Assembly: GCA_964448115.1 (NCBI GenBank)
Contig: CAYUVA010000038.1
Coordinates: 1-46,729 of the forward strand
From: CAYUVA01 sp964448115 [NCBI: uncultured bacterium]
GTDB taxonomy: Bacteria > CAYUVA01
DNA length: 46,729 nucleotides
Direction of reading: 5' to 3'
In this document: positions 19,301 to 26,418 of the stretch, in pieces
Position numbering within the stretch: the first letter of the stretch is position 1
Layout: the number at the start of each line of letters is the position of its first letter
Made by a program: the position numbers and the translations under genes
Notes under the pieces: model-generated
Databases searched by the model: none
What the model saw: only the letters and a program-made list of their open reading frames with translations
Told to the model about the DNA's origin: nothing

Positions 19301-22135
19301 GCTCCCCGGGTAGAACTCCATCCGGGTCAATGAATACCTGGAATTGCCCTGCAGAGGTATCGGTGTTACAGGATTGATGATCAGCGGCGATGTTCCCGTG
19401 CCTTGGTATATGATATCCCCTGAGCTGCCACACGGATAATTGTAGTTCATATCATATCTCAAATCCATCCTGACCAGCGTCGGCTTGCTGTGATCCCCGA
19501 TATCGCTCCAGTTATAACAGTCCCTATCTTGAGCATCCTCCCAGGAGAGTACCATAGAGGTAATCTGGGTCGTATATGGGCTTCTATTGCCGAACTGCAT
19601 GAGCACGGTATCGCCGTTTTCCCCGCAGACGCTCTCGGCGTGAAGCAATGGATCGTGATAGATCGGGCAATCCTGGTTTACTGCGAAGGTGTGTTGACAA
19701 CCATCTCCGGGAGATGGATGTCTGCAACAACTGGTGAAGTTAAGAGGCTCCTCCGGGTCGCACTGATAGCCGTCTATCTGCGCGGAGTATTTGATCAGCA
19801 CCCGTACCTTCTCGTCAACATCATCGGAGAGCTGCATGTCCAGCCCGTTTACATCATCATTAGATCCGTCGGTGGTGATGTAGTTGCTTGCGCCATAGCG
19901 GGTCTCATCTATGAAGTAGGTGCCGCTGTCGAACAGCTCCCTGAGCTGTACCGTGAAGCTGTTATGGCTCTTGCGGGCACAAACCCTGGCATACATTATC
20001 TCGTCGTAAGCGCCGTTACCCATCGCATCATTCTGGAACAGGATGATGCCGAAATCCTCGCCGTTATTGAAGCCGCCAAGCTTCTCCTCGGCGTGAGGAT
20101 CGTAGGCGGCGATGACACACTCGCACTGCGAGCCGTTACCCATCGGGGTGCCATAAGCGAAGTTGTAATGATAGATGGTCGGCACTGCCCCGCAGGAATA
20201 ATCGACCGTGAATATGAACAAGGTGGTTGTCATGGGGGCGTCAAAGGTTATCCTTAGTCCAAAGGTCGCGCCGGGACCCAACTCCAATGCGTAGCCTAGC
20301 AGGCTGTCAAAATCCAAGGTCACTCCCGATGATACCAAGGGAATCCCGATGGGTGCACCGATGGTCTCGCAATCGCCGCCGCCTGCCATGAATTCTATAT
20401 TGGTTATATGGGGTTTGTTGGCTCCATCCCATCCATTGTCATCCTCGCAGCTATGATCATACCACTTGATCTGCATTACAAGGTTAGCCAGGGTCTGCAA
20501 GCCGATATTCTCGAACTCGAAATAGATGGTGTTGGCTCCGTCTTCAAGGTTACAGATGGCTGGAACCGCGGCATTCTTCACGAGCTGTAGTCCGCAAAGC
20601 GACCAGGGGGGCAGGGTCGGCGTTGGCGTCCTGGTCGGCGTGGCGCTGGGAGTATCGGTTGGCAGGGTGCCGGTCGGTGTATTGGTGAAGGTCGGCTGCG
20701 GAGTATTGGTCGGCGTCTCCGTATATACCGGAGTCGGACTTGGCGTCTTAGTAGGAGGGATTATCTCACCCCCGGTGCCTAAACCGATCACATTGACCAG
20801 TTTTACTGCTGAGTTGAGGGTGAGTTCTCGATAGTAATACTTAAGCTCGTTATTCTCCAAGACTCCATCGCGATTGGCATCGCTACGCTTCATGTTAGGT
20901 GGCAGATATGGAGCATAAAACTCGGTTATGACATTGATATCTATGCGTTCCAGGACATCATCGATGCTATCATCGCACCTGCCGTTGCCGTTTTTATCCA
21001 TGGTCTTATCCCAGTCGCCGCAGTCTATGCGCCCGTCTCCGTTGATATCATCATAGGGGAGCTCCCTGTATTTGGGATCATTCAAGTACTGATAGGCTAT
21101 ATTTCGCTTCTCAAGGAAGGTTTTTGCCTCGGCGCTGTTGGGATCTATGTTTGATGGCTCGTTGAAGCCTGCCTGGATATATTTTGCGATCTCGTCCTGG
21201 TTAAGCTTTCCATCCCCATCCTCATCTCCCCACAGGTCGAGCGGCTCGTCCTCTGGAAGATCCTCCACTCCAGCGGCTGGATCCGATGTATCATCGTTCT
21301 CGAAGTGCCCCCAATACTGGAACAATGGCAGCGGCAGATCCTTAAGCTGGTCGTGATCGTAAGGCTCCGGGCTGTCATTGGGGTAGCTATCGTCTGTTCC
21401 GCCCCAACCTTTGATATGATCCGCGACCAGGTTGACTTGCAGCACACCCTGTTCGATGCCGATATTGTTTACCCCGTCGAAGCCCCAGACCTCCTTGATC
21501 AGGAAGTAGTCCTTGGGATGCTCATTTATAGTAGCCGGTTTCCTTAATATGTATTCGCGGTAAAAATGCTCCCGGTCATGATAGTTCAAGATGCCATCAT
21601 TATTTGAGTCGAGTGAGAAGCGGATTGTCTCTGCGCCATAAGTAACTCCATCGGGCGGTATCTCGGTGCCCGGCGGGGCATTGTTATATTTCCAGTACCA
21701 GATATTCGGAGCGTAAAGCTTGTTGTAATCACCTGCGCCATAGGGAATGACACTCTGTGCCCCGATGTCCGGATTCAATGCACCCCTTCTATAGTCCGGT
21801 TTATCTACATCGAGATCCGCGTTGAACACGATCTGATAGGGACCGACATAGATTATCTTTGGTTGTCCCTCATTTACAGCCTGGGTGGCAGGATCATCCG
21901 GATAGACATTGAAGCCAGCCTCCTTTAGATCCTTAGTCAAGACATCCATGGCGGCCTGGGCGTTCTCGATGAGTACATTAAGTATATTGACCTCTGAGGT
22001 CTCTTCTTTCTTACCCCCCTTGTAGAGTGTAAAAAATCCGATTACCAGCAATGAAAACAGGGCTGCAACCACGACCAGCTCGAATAACGTAAAGCCTCCT
22101 TCCAATTTCGTTGCTTTACGCTTTTGAGGGTGCAT
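16382..22135 (-). CDS. Giant PilW-like modular prepilin with EF-hand loops, Thr-Pro linkers and four concanavalin-like modules
   Basis: 1917 residues; ATG 22135 follows AAAGGAG about 9 bases upstream. A short charged leader ends in GG, then FTLFELVVVAALFSLLVIGF: a textbook type III prepilin signal (cleavage after Gly14, Glu at mature position 5). The PilW-like body contains five EF-hand/dockerin-like loops: DSNNDG (about 175), DEDGDGKLNQDE (about 303), DINGDG (about 363), DKNGNG (about 378) and DANRDGVLENNE (about 418). After Thr-Pro linker 1 come two similar Cys-containing beta domains (about 513-977). Four related modules of about 190 residues follow (about 1033-1230, 1280-1467, 1523-1717 and 1729-1917), each starting with a DNFExG-type motif and ending with DNxxV, like LamG/3-keto-disaccharide-hydrolase concanavalin folds. 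Ordinary PilW-like proteins are a few hundred residues. It is probably a pilus or pseudopilus tip adhesin. Confidence 0.9.
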   Translation of the reverse strand: MHPQKRKATKLEGGFTLFELVVVAALFSLLVIGFFTLYKGGKKEETSEVNILNVLIENAQAAMDVLTKDLKEAGFNVYPDDPATQAVNEGQPKIIYVGPYQIVFNADLDVDKPDYRRGALNPDIGAQSVIPYGAGDYNKLYAPNIWYWKYNNAPPGTEIPPDGVTYGAETIRFSLDSNNDGILNYHDREHFYREYILRKPATINEHPKDYFLIKEVWGFDGVNNIGIEQGVLQVNLVADHIKGWGGTDDSYPNDSPEPYDHDQLKDLPLPLFQYWGHFENDDTSDPAAGVEDLPEDEPLDLWGDEDGDGKLNQDEIAKYIQAGFNEPSNIDPNSAEAKTFLEKRNIAYQYLNDPKYRELPYDDINGDGRIDCGDWDKTMDKNGNGRCDDSIDDVLERIDINVITEFYAPYLPPNMKRSDANRDGVLENNELKYYYRELTLNSAVKLVNVIGLGTGGEIIPPTKTPSPTPVYTETPTNTPQPTFTNTPTGTLPTDTPSATPTRTPTPTLPPWSLCGLQLVKNAAVPAICNLEDGANTIYFEFENIGLQTLANLVMQIKWYDHSCEDDNGWDGANKPHITNIEFMAGGGDCETIGAPIGIPLVSSGVTLDFDSLLGYALELGPGATFGLRITFDAPMTTTLFIFTVDYSCGAVPTIYHYNFAYGTPMGNGSQCECVIAAYDPHAEEKLGGFNNGEDFGIILFQNDAMGNGAYDEIMYARVCARKSHNSFTVQLRELFDSGTYFIDETRYGASNYITTDGSNDDVNGLDMQLSDDVDEKVRVLIKYSAQIDGYQCDPEEPLNFTSCCRHPSPGDGCQHTFAVNQDCPIYHDPLLHAESVCGENGDTVLMQFGNRSPYTTQITSMVLSWEDAQDRDCYNWSDIGDHSKPTLVRMDLRYDMNYNYPCGSSGDIIYQGTGTSPLIINPVTPIPLQGNSRYSLTRMEFYPGSVYGGDSMYCTRIDFRMYYSIPMTGESGSCPMYMVVPNPTWTPSPTWSVTPTRTPTATRTTVPTWTPTNTPEFTYSYTPTPTIEPTPTDVCLATTFEPPNDNVDGWGLEHLDKWQVRFRNPFTYVLEGNSNAGGTPRDSSTILVGSEDWENYSIETMFVLHEAHFNRHGMGVAVRARGFSDYFYPNIHNEDGIWYLRFGFVTGSGYHSLPEYRTQLSQALELDTIYILRVMVYGDVVQMELFDSAYNLIGYLHGLIEGYLNSTGNIGFRVFRSTVYFDNLLVHCYPMENTPTATATMTPEPTDTATPTNTPTTIPTNTQADTATPTLTPTNTPTPTMPVCFEDNFEDGDAAGWIEFSDEEWWVEFVGPYFEYIGNSNDMFGAVTFAGDPTWNDITIEAYASFADLDTSQYNYTGFAFKALGPNDFYMAQVLREGPKKYLRLVYYDGTFNEIGDRIDVTGAINGATGYFNQVIIDANRVTYNIFDINTTTLLAQLSATIPDASRQGSIGFYVKNGRSHFESVRVRCPDTPWETPTSTPTVTPTSTTTVAFTSTATPTQTPTPTDTSLPTNTATATPTPLPTLVICMTDDFDDGDADNWDPMPPATQWSVMSGKYVGDSGAGITALSLVGNSSWDDYTVQVDFSISQIYNEGTTGVQIVTRAVNFNNSYITGLIRISGVWYLTFGYLKDGNLFQEHNKQIAGSINTAYPYKLIVSAEGKAFSVRLIDISSGDLIDSESFTSPYPGLSLSGRVGLRDRNSAVDFDNFAVLTASTCADTPTPTPTAAQCFFDNFESGPPAAWDEEPDANWTVIDAGGNYVYQVDIPNGSARAWEGNEAWTDYRIECDFVIQQTSSGIGHFGPYFVFRRMGDDTFYMVQVDNRNGIDWRIRYAYWDPINVQPVETGFVPITALTLGQSYKIIIDVIATSIFVQIYRPPNELIVWHQFEDTSHLPTTGAIGLRAYKTRSWFDNYRVLCY
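17563..17730 (-). repeat. Thr-Pro linker 4 of the giant prepilin
   Basis: About 56 codons between modules B and C. The spacer between C and D is much shorter (DTPTPTPTAAQ, about 16950-16985). Confidence 0.8.
18291..18440 (-). repeat. Thr-Pro linker 3 of the giant prepilin
   Basis: About 50 codons between concanavalin-like modules A and B. Confidence 0.8.
19036..19198 (-). repeat. Thr-Pro linker 2 of the giant prepilin
   Basis: About 54 codons, richer in Trp and Tyr than the others (PTWTPSPTWS, FTYSYTPTPT), just before concanavalin-like module A. Confidence 0.8.
20605..20765 (-). repeat. Thr-Pro linker 1 of the giant prepilin
   Basis: About 53 codons of TPxPTxTPT-type sequence joining the calcium-loop pilin body to the Cys-containing beta domains. 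Confidence 0.8.
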
Positions 22136-22173
22136 CTTATGTAACTCCTTTATATAATAAAAAGGCTATCAAT

Positions 22174-22818
22174 CTATTCACGCTTTACCTCGACACCATT
22201 TCTGCCGACGATTATATGTCTTCTATTTGTTTTATTCCATTGTTCTTCAACATTCTCTTGATAATACTGATTCACCAGCCAAACCCCCTCATCGACTCTC
22301 TGGTAGCTGTATGTCCTTATCGGAGAGCCTTCCTCCTTCTGGAAGAAGATCTCATTACGCGAGTTGAAGATCCACTTATGATAAGTCTTATGGAAACCAT
22401 CATCTAAGAAATAGACTCCACCAGGAAGTTTTATAGGACCGCGATATATCTCGTTATCATCTATCTTGCTGTTGTTTAAGCGATCCTTATTAAAGTAAGG
22501 ATTTGTCGGATTGTAGTGCCTGAAGCTCCCATCGCCGACATATCCATCATCATCAACCAGGTAATACTCACCTGCATCGAGATTGAACTGCACGAACCAG
22601 TTGTTCCCCTCTGAGATCGCCTTGTTGCGCGCCAGTTGGAGGGTTGCGGCGATATTCTGGGCAGCATTATCGAGCTTGTAATTGGGGTAGGCGCGCATGA
22701 AGGTAAACGAGGTCGCTCCTATGATTATTCCTATGATGGAGACGGTAATTATCAGCTCAAGGAGGGAGTATCCCCCTCGATCAACGCTGAAACATCCTGT
22801 ATGGCATCGCTTTCTCAT
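22174..22818 (-). CDS. Type IV prepilin, FimT/GspH-like minor pilin
   Basis: 214 residues. A leader ending RGG is followed by YSLLELIITVSIIGIIIGAT, a prepilin signal with cleavage after Gly16 and Glu at mature position 5. The helix continues through YKLDNAAQNIAATLQLARNK, the usual GspH/FimT continuation (region that reads LARNKAI). The C-terminal beta region (GPIKLPGGVYF, RHIIVGRNGVEVK) fits the GspH pattern. It follows the PilX-like gene by 2 bases and precedes the giant prepilin gene. Its role is probably that of a minor pilin that starts fibre assembly. Acidic runs (DDDGYVGDGS) are present. Confidence 0.88.
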   Translation of the reverse strand: MRKRCHTGCFSVDRGGYSLLELIITVSIIGIIIGATSFTFMRAYPNYKLDNAAQNIAATLQLARNKAISEGNNWFVQFNLDAGEYYLVDDDGYVGDGSFRHYNPTNPYFNKDRLNNSKIDDNEIYRGPIKLPGGVYFLDDGFHKTYHKWIFNSRNEIFFQKEEGSPIRTYSYQRVDEGVWLVNQYYQENVEEQWNKTNRRHIIVGRNGVEVKRE

Positions 22819-22820
22819 CG

Positions 22821-24977
22821 CTAGAACTTGTCGCCTCCCTTTCTCTCTCTGAAGCTGATCTCGGTGCCTCTAAGCATCAATACTGGGAAGTGCGGGGGCG
22901 GCCAGTAGGAGATGCTGGGGCTGTAGGAGTACTGTCTGAAACAGACCTGGTTGAAGCCAGGCTGGATGCCAAGATTATATACACCCGCATCTCCCACGCC
23001 TTGGGATATGATCGGTCCCTCGAAGTGTAGGCAATAGGATCCGTAGGTTATATATTCGGTGTTGAAGTCGGATGCTCCCAAGGTGCGTTGATCCATATCG
23101 ATGCGCACATACCTAGTGGCAAGCGGAGCTGTAGCACCTGGAGGGTTGTTGTATATGGTGTAACTATCACCGGTTACTCCCGGCGGGTCTTTTAATCCAT
23201 TGCCGTTATCATCAGACCAGTCCGCATCATAAATAATATCCCAATAGACATCGTCCAAGGCTCCCTCTGAGGTAGGCGGATGGCTTGTCCAAGGCTCCGG
23301 TGTCCCCTCTTCCACGAACCAACCCCCGCTCATGGCTAGCAAGGCTGCCTGGATGATCATTGTCTTTGGAGCGGCAAAATCGATGATGATATCTTTCTTA
23401 GCTACCAGGCCGATATGGATCGGGTTCTCGGTAGTAGGATCCCTGCGTCGGCTGGTAACTGAGCCTATTATTCTAAGATCGTTGCCTGCCACGATGGTAA
23501 GTCCGCTTCCTCCTTGAAGTAATCCCCTCACATAAGCATCCCCCTCGACATAGACCACACCGTTGAATCTTTCAGGCAGGGCGATCCCCTTGTAGGTCGG
23601 GTTAGTGGGGTCGGTGTAGAAATCGAACATATTTAAGTCTATAAACCTGTCGCTAAAGGGCGCACCCTCTGGTATGTAGATGCCTCGTCTTTTTGCTAGA
23701 TTTTTCTGAATCTTAAGCGCCTTGGTGCCGGGTAACTCTATGAGCTCGTAGCCCTCGTAAAGATGCGAGTAAAACTTGTTCCAGGGCGCCGCAGCAGGTG
23801 AAGGTCTAACCTCGCCATGAACGAATACAGGCTTGAAAAAGATTATATCGCCGCTATTGGGATCCCCCGGTAAGAGCAGATTATGCCCCGTATAGACCAA
23901 GCCGGTAATGCGCGCATAGCCTTTATAGTGAACAAACTCCTCGCAGAACCTGGCATACTTGAGCAGTGTATCCTTGAAGATGCGCGCTTCGATTGTCCTG
24001 CTCTCCCTGCCGGCGTATCCGGTCGCCACCACCCGGTAAACATCCTTCTCGAAGGCGCCCTCGTAGTCGTCCTCGGTAAGGCTGGCTGCCTTCACTCGGC
24101 TAAACACGGGGACGATAAGGGTATGTATATCGTTGGTACTGATTTGCTCATGAGTATTGGAAGCCGCGATATCGAAGGTGTGTGCCTGCGAGGGGTCGGT
24201 ATCAGGTTTTACTATAGTCCACTGTTCCAGTGGCACTGTAGCCGGATCAACATAGTTCTCCGCTGCCAGGAAGTAAACATCGTACTGTCCTGGATCGGTT
24301 ACATTCAGGTCGATGATAGCCGAGTAAACATTTAGGTATGGATTTATCTCTTGGGTGAAGGCAACCATATTGTATCCACTGGTGTTGGTAACCGTCTTCG
24401 AGGGCACATTGAAGGGATCCACCGTATTTATCCTCGGCGTTACCCGCATATAATTCCAGTCTCCACCGCTGGTTTCGATCCTGAAGGCGCACAGCAGGGT
24501 TACTACATATCTTTCTGGTATGATGCCGAACTTGTATCCGCCGATTACTACTATATCATCCTCAGGGTCGCTTGTTCCCTGGTCATCGTATCCCTGGTCG
24601 AACTTTATGAAGGAGTTGTCCTTGTTGGAAGCGATCTGAACGACTGGACTTATATATGCTGGATTTAGCGATCTATGGCTGGTTCCCCATCCGGGTATAT
24701 CCCTTCTATCAACCACTCCATCGCCGTTGTTATCCATTATCAGCCAATCTTCGAAGATGATGCGCTTGGCTTCGGCAAGCCCGGCTCTGGCAAAGTGCAT
24801 GGCTTGTATATAGTCCACATTGTTAGCTGCCAACGTGCTGTGGATCTGTCCCAGGTAGATTACCGAGATGCCGAGTCCCCACATCACCAGCACCATCAAG
24901 AATACCAGGATCATCATTGAACCTTTTCTGTTGCCCAACCTTCCGCTCTTATTAAGGTTACTGTTCTTTGAATACAT
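22821..24977 (-). CDS. PilX-like minor pilin protein (large)
   Basis: About 718 residues. A basic N-terminus (NKSGRLGNRKGS) leads into one hydrophobic helix (MMILVFLMVLVMWGLGISVI) and then AMHFARAGLAEAKRIIFEDW, the signature of PilX_N/GspK-related minor pilins, which usually lack the standard FTLIE start. A DNNGDGVVDRRD calcium-type loop follows at about 85-96. The long C-terminal region is beta-rich and includes a right-handed-helix-like stretch (GVVYVEGDAYVRGLLQGG, LTIVAGNDLRIIGSVTS) often seen in PilX-like proteins of environmental bacteria. AAGGTG is 5 bases before the second ATG (24977), which is preferred to 24980. It sits between the PilV-like and FimT-like genes in one operon. Confidence 0.8.
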   Translation of the reverse strand: MYSKNSNLNKSGRLGNRKGSMMILVFLMVLVMWGLGISVIYLGQIHSTLAANNVDYIQAMHFARAGLAEAKRIIFEDWLIMDNNGDGVVDRRDIPGWGTSHRSLNPAYISPVVQIASNKDNSFIKFDQGYDDQGTSDPEDDIVVIGGYKFGIIPERYVVTLLCAFRIETSGGDWNYMRVTPRINTVDPFNVPSKTVTNTSGYNMVAFTQEINPYLNVYSAIIDLNVTDPGQYDVYFLAAENYVDPATVPLEQWTIVKPDTDPSQAHTFDIAASNTHEQISTNDIHTLIVPVFSRVKAASLTEDDYEGAFEKDVYRVVATGYAGRESRTIEARIFKDTLLKYARFCEEFVHYKGYARITGLVYTGHNLLLPGDPNSGDIIFFKPVFVHGEVRPSPAAAPWNKFYSHLYEGYELIELPGTKALKIQKNLAKRRGIYIPEGAPFSDRFIDLNMFDFYTDPTNPTYKGIALPERFNGVVYVEGDAYVRGLLQGGSGLTIVAGNDLRIIGSVTSRRRDPTTENPIHIGLVAKKDIIIDFAAPKTMIIQAALLAMSGGWFVEEGTPEPWTSHPPTSEGALDDVYWDIIYDADWSDDNGNGLKDPPGVTGDSYTIYNNPPGATAPLATRYVRIDMDQRTLGASDFNTEYITYGSYCLHFEGPIISQGVGDAGVYNLGIQPGFNQVCFRQYSYSPSISYWPPPHFPVLMLRGTEISFRERKGGDKF

Positions 24978-24990
24978 CATATCACCTTTT

Positions 24991-25425
24991 TCAATACCTG
25001 GATATGATAGTTGAGGTTATAAGAGGACGCTGGGCATAGATCCAGGTCTCGTGCGGAGCGCCTACCATCCTAGCCTTCACGGTTACCTGAAGCATGTTGT
25101 AGTCGTCCTCGTAGTATGAATACTCCTTGGTTACAAGATATTGATATCCCTCGATCTCTATGGTCTTGGGTTGGTTCATGGATGGATTCTCTATAAGGGT
25201 ATCAATCACATCGAGCTTCCAGTTCAACACCGCATTTATCTCCTTGTCGAGGATATCAAATGCGATGGTCTGCTTGGTGGCAGCTCTTTTCACCATAGCC
25301 TGGGCGGTAACGAACAAGGGCAGCGCTGAGGTGAGACCTACAGTAAGGATGGCTAGGGACATCAATAGATCTAACATCGTGAAGCCTAACCTTTCTTTTA
25401 GCTTGACGATGCAGGCAAATATCAT
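24991..25425 (-). CDS. Type IV prepilin, PilV-like minor pilin
   Basis: The start is placed at ATG 25425, which has GGAG about 8 bases upstream and gives a 14-residue leader (MIFACIVKLKERLG); a TTG at 25455 would begin almost at the predicted transcript start. The prepilin motif is G^FTMLDLLMSLAILTVGLTSA, so mature position 5 is Asp instead of the usual Glu. About 144 residues in all, with a short beta domain (GYQYLVTKEYSYYEDDYNM). It is first in the pilin operon, 11 bases or so before the PilX-like gene, and is likely a minor pilin priming the fibre. Confidence 0.83.
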   Translation of the reverse strand: MIFACIVKLKERLGFTMLDLLMSLAILTVGLTSALPLFVTAQAMVKRAATKQTIAFDILDKEINAVLNWKLDVIDTLIENPSMNQPKTIEIEGYQYLVTKEYSYYEDDYNMLQVTVKARMVGAPHETWIYAQRPLITSTIISRY

Positions 25426-25474
25426 GTTTTCATCTCCCATTGATGGTATCGCCAATAGCCAACCCTCTATCTTT

Positions 25475-25502
25475 AATATAATACCTAGCCATAAAAAGTC
25501 AA
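25475..25502 (-). promoter_or_regulatory. Sigma70-type promoter of the minor pilin operon
   Basis: On the minus strand TTGACT (25502-25497), a 16-base spacer and TATATT (25480-25475) form a strong-looking promoter. The start near 25468 leaves about 43 bases before ATG 25425. Confidence 0.6.
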
Positions 25503-25629
25503 TAGAAAATCAATACCTTAACAGCGATTCGCATAAACATTGTTTTTCATACAACGCAAAGGTAATATAGCACACAGGGATCGAAATGCATAGTTTTTTA
25601 AGGTTCTAAGCAGATGGCAAATACCGGGT

Positions 25630-26418
25630 TCAGATTATCTCCACATCGCTTGATTTGACCCACCCTCGATAACCAAGCTCCTTATTTTTGACCCGGTAAT
25701 ATTCACCCATCTTCTTTTCGATTATTACCTTGGAGCCTTCGCTTATCTGGAAGATCACCTCGTTGGCTTCACTCGGTCCAGAGTATAGATTTACCTGCTT
25801 TTCAATGGTTATCGCATGTTCGGTCAGAACCTCATTTTTTACCTTCAAGTACAGCGATATGGAAAAGATTAACAATATAAACGCCAGTGAAACAGCAATA
25901 TATTTCATTATGCTGCGAGCGGTATCTTTTCGGGTGAAGATATACATGATGGTCAATAGGCAAAGGGACAGATAGATGCCCAAGACGATGCTAGCGGTCT
26001 CGTTCAGGGAGAAAAACTGGTAGGCATTAGTAAGTATCATGGTGAGCAGGTTCTTATGCGCCTCATCTTCATTGCTGAAATGCAGGGTTCGGATAAGCTC
26101 CAGGTTATAGCGCACATCCTCATCGCGGGGGAGGAACTTTTTTGCTCTCTCAAGGTTGAGTATGGCTCTGCCGATATCGCCAAGGCGATAATACGCATTA
26201 CCCAGGTTGTAGTAGATCTCGCCGAACCTGTATCCATCTGCTATGAGCTGCCGGTAGGCATCGATCGCCTTTTGATAATCTCCTTGTCGATAATACCCAT
26301 TCGCCATCTCGAACCTATCCATAATCCCAGAGGCTGAGGCATGAATAAAAATACATGCAACGATCATGGTAGGGATTATGAACAGGATGGGCTGCCTTTT
26401 GATGGCTGGTAGCATCAT
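25630..26418 (-). CDS. batE: BatE-like TPR and SH3 membrane protein
   Basis: 262 residues: a hydrophobic N-terminus that could be a signal or anchor, TPR units (ANGYYRQGDYQKAIDAYRQL, IYYNLGNAYYRLGDIGRAIL), two membrane segments in the middle (about 140-190, SIVLGIYLSLCLLTIMYIF and MKYIAVSLAFILLIFSISLY) and a C-terminal bacterial SH3 domain (VNLYSGPSEANEVIFQISEG, YRGWVKSSDVEII). This is the domain order of BatE in aerotolerance (bat) operons. The start overlaps the batD stop (ATGA at 26418-26415). It is the last gene of the operon; no terminator hairpin is evident in 25456-25629. Confidence 0.85.
   Translation of the reverse strand: MMLPAIKRQPILFIIPTMIVACIFIHASASGIMDRFEMANGYYRQGDYQKAIDAYRQLIADGYRFGEIYYNLGNAYYRLGDIGRAILNLERAKKFLPRDEDVRYNLELIRTLHFSNEDEAHKNLLTMILTNAYQFFSLNETASIVLGIYLSLCLLTIMYIFTRKDTARSIMKYIAVSLAFILLIFSISLYLKVKNEVLTEHAITIEKQVNLYSGPSEANEVIFQISEGSKVIIEKKMGEYYRVKNKELGYRGWVKSSDVEII

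Noticed and set aside
17493-20834. Plus-strand frames opposite the giant prepilin, including 255 codons at 19490-20257 and GVxVGV frames at 17493, 18123 and 20526
   Set aside because: They lie fully within a well-supported gene, with composition of antisense reading and no domain or start signal.
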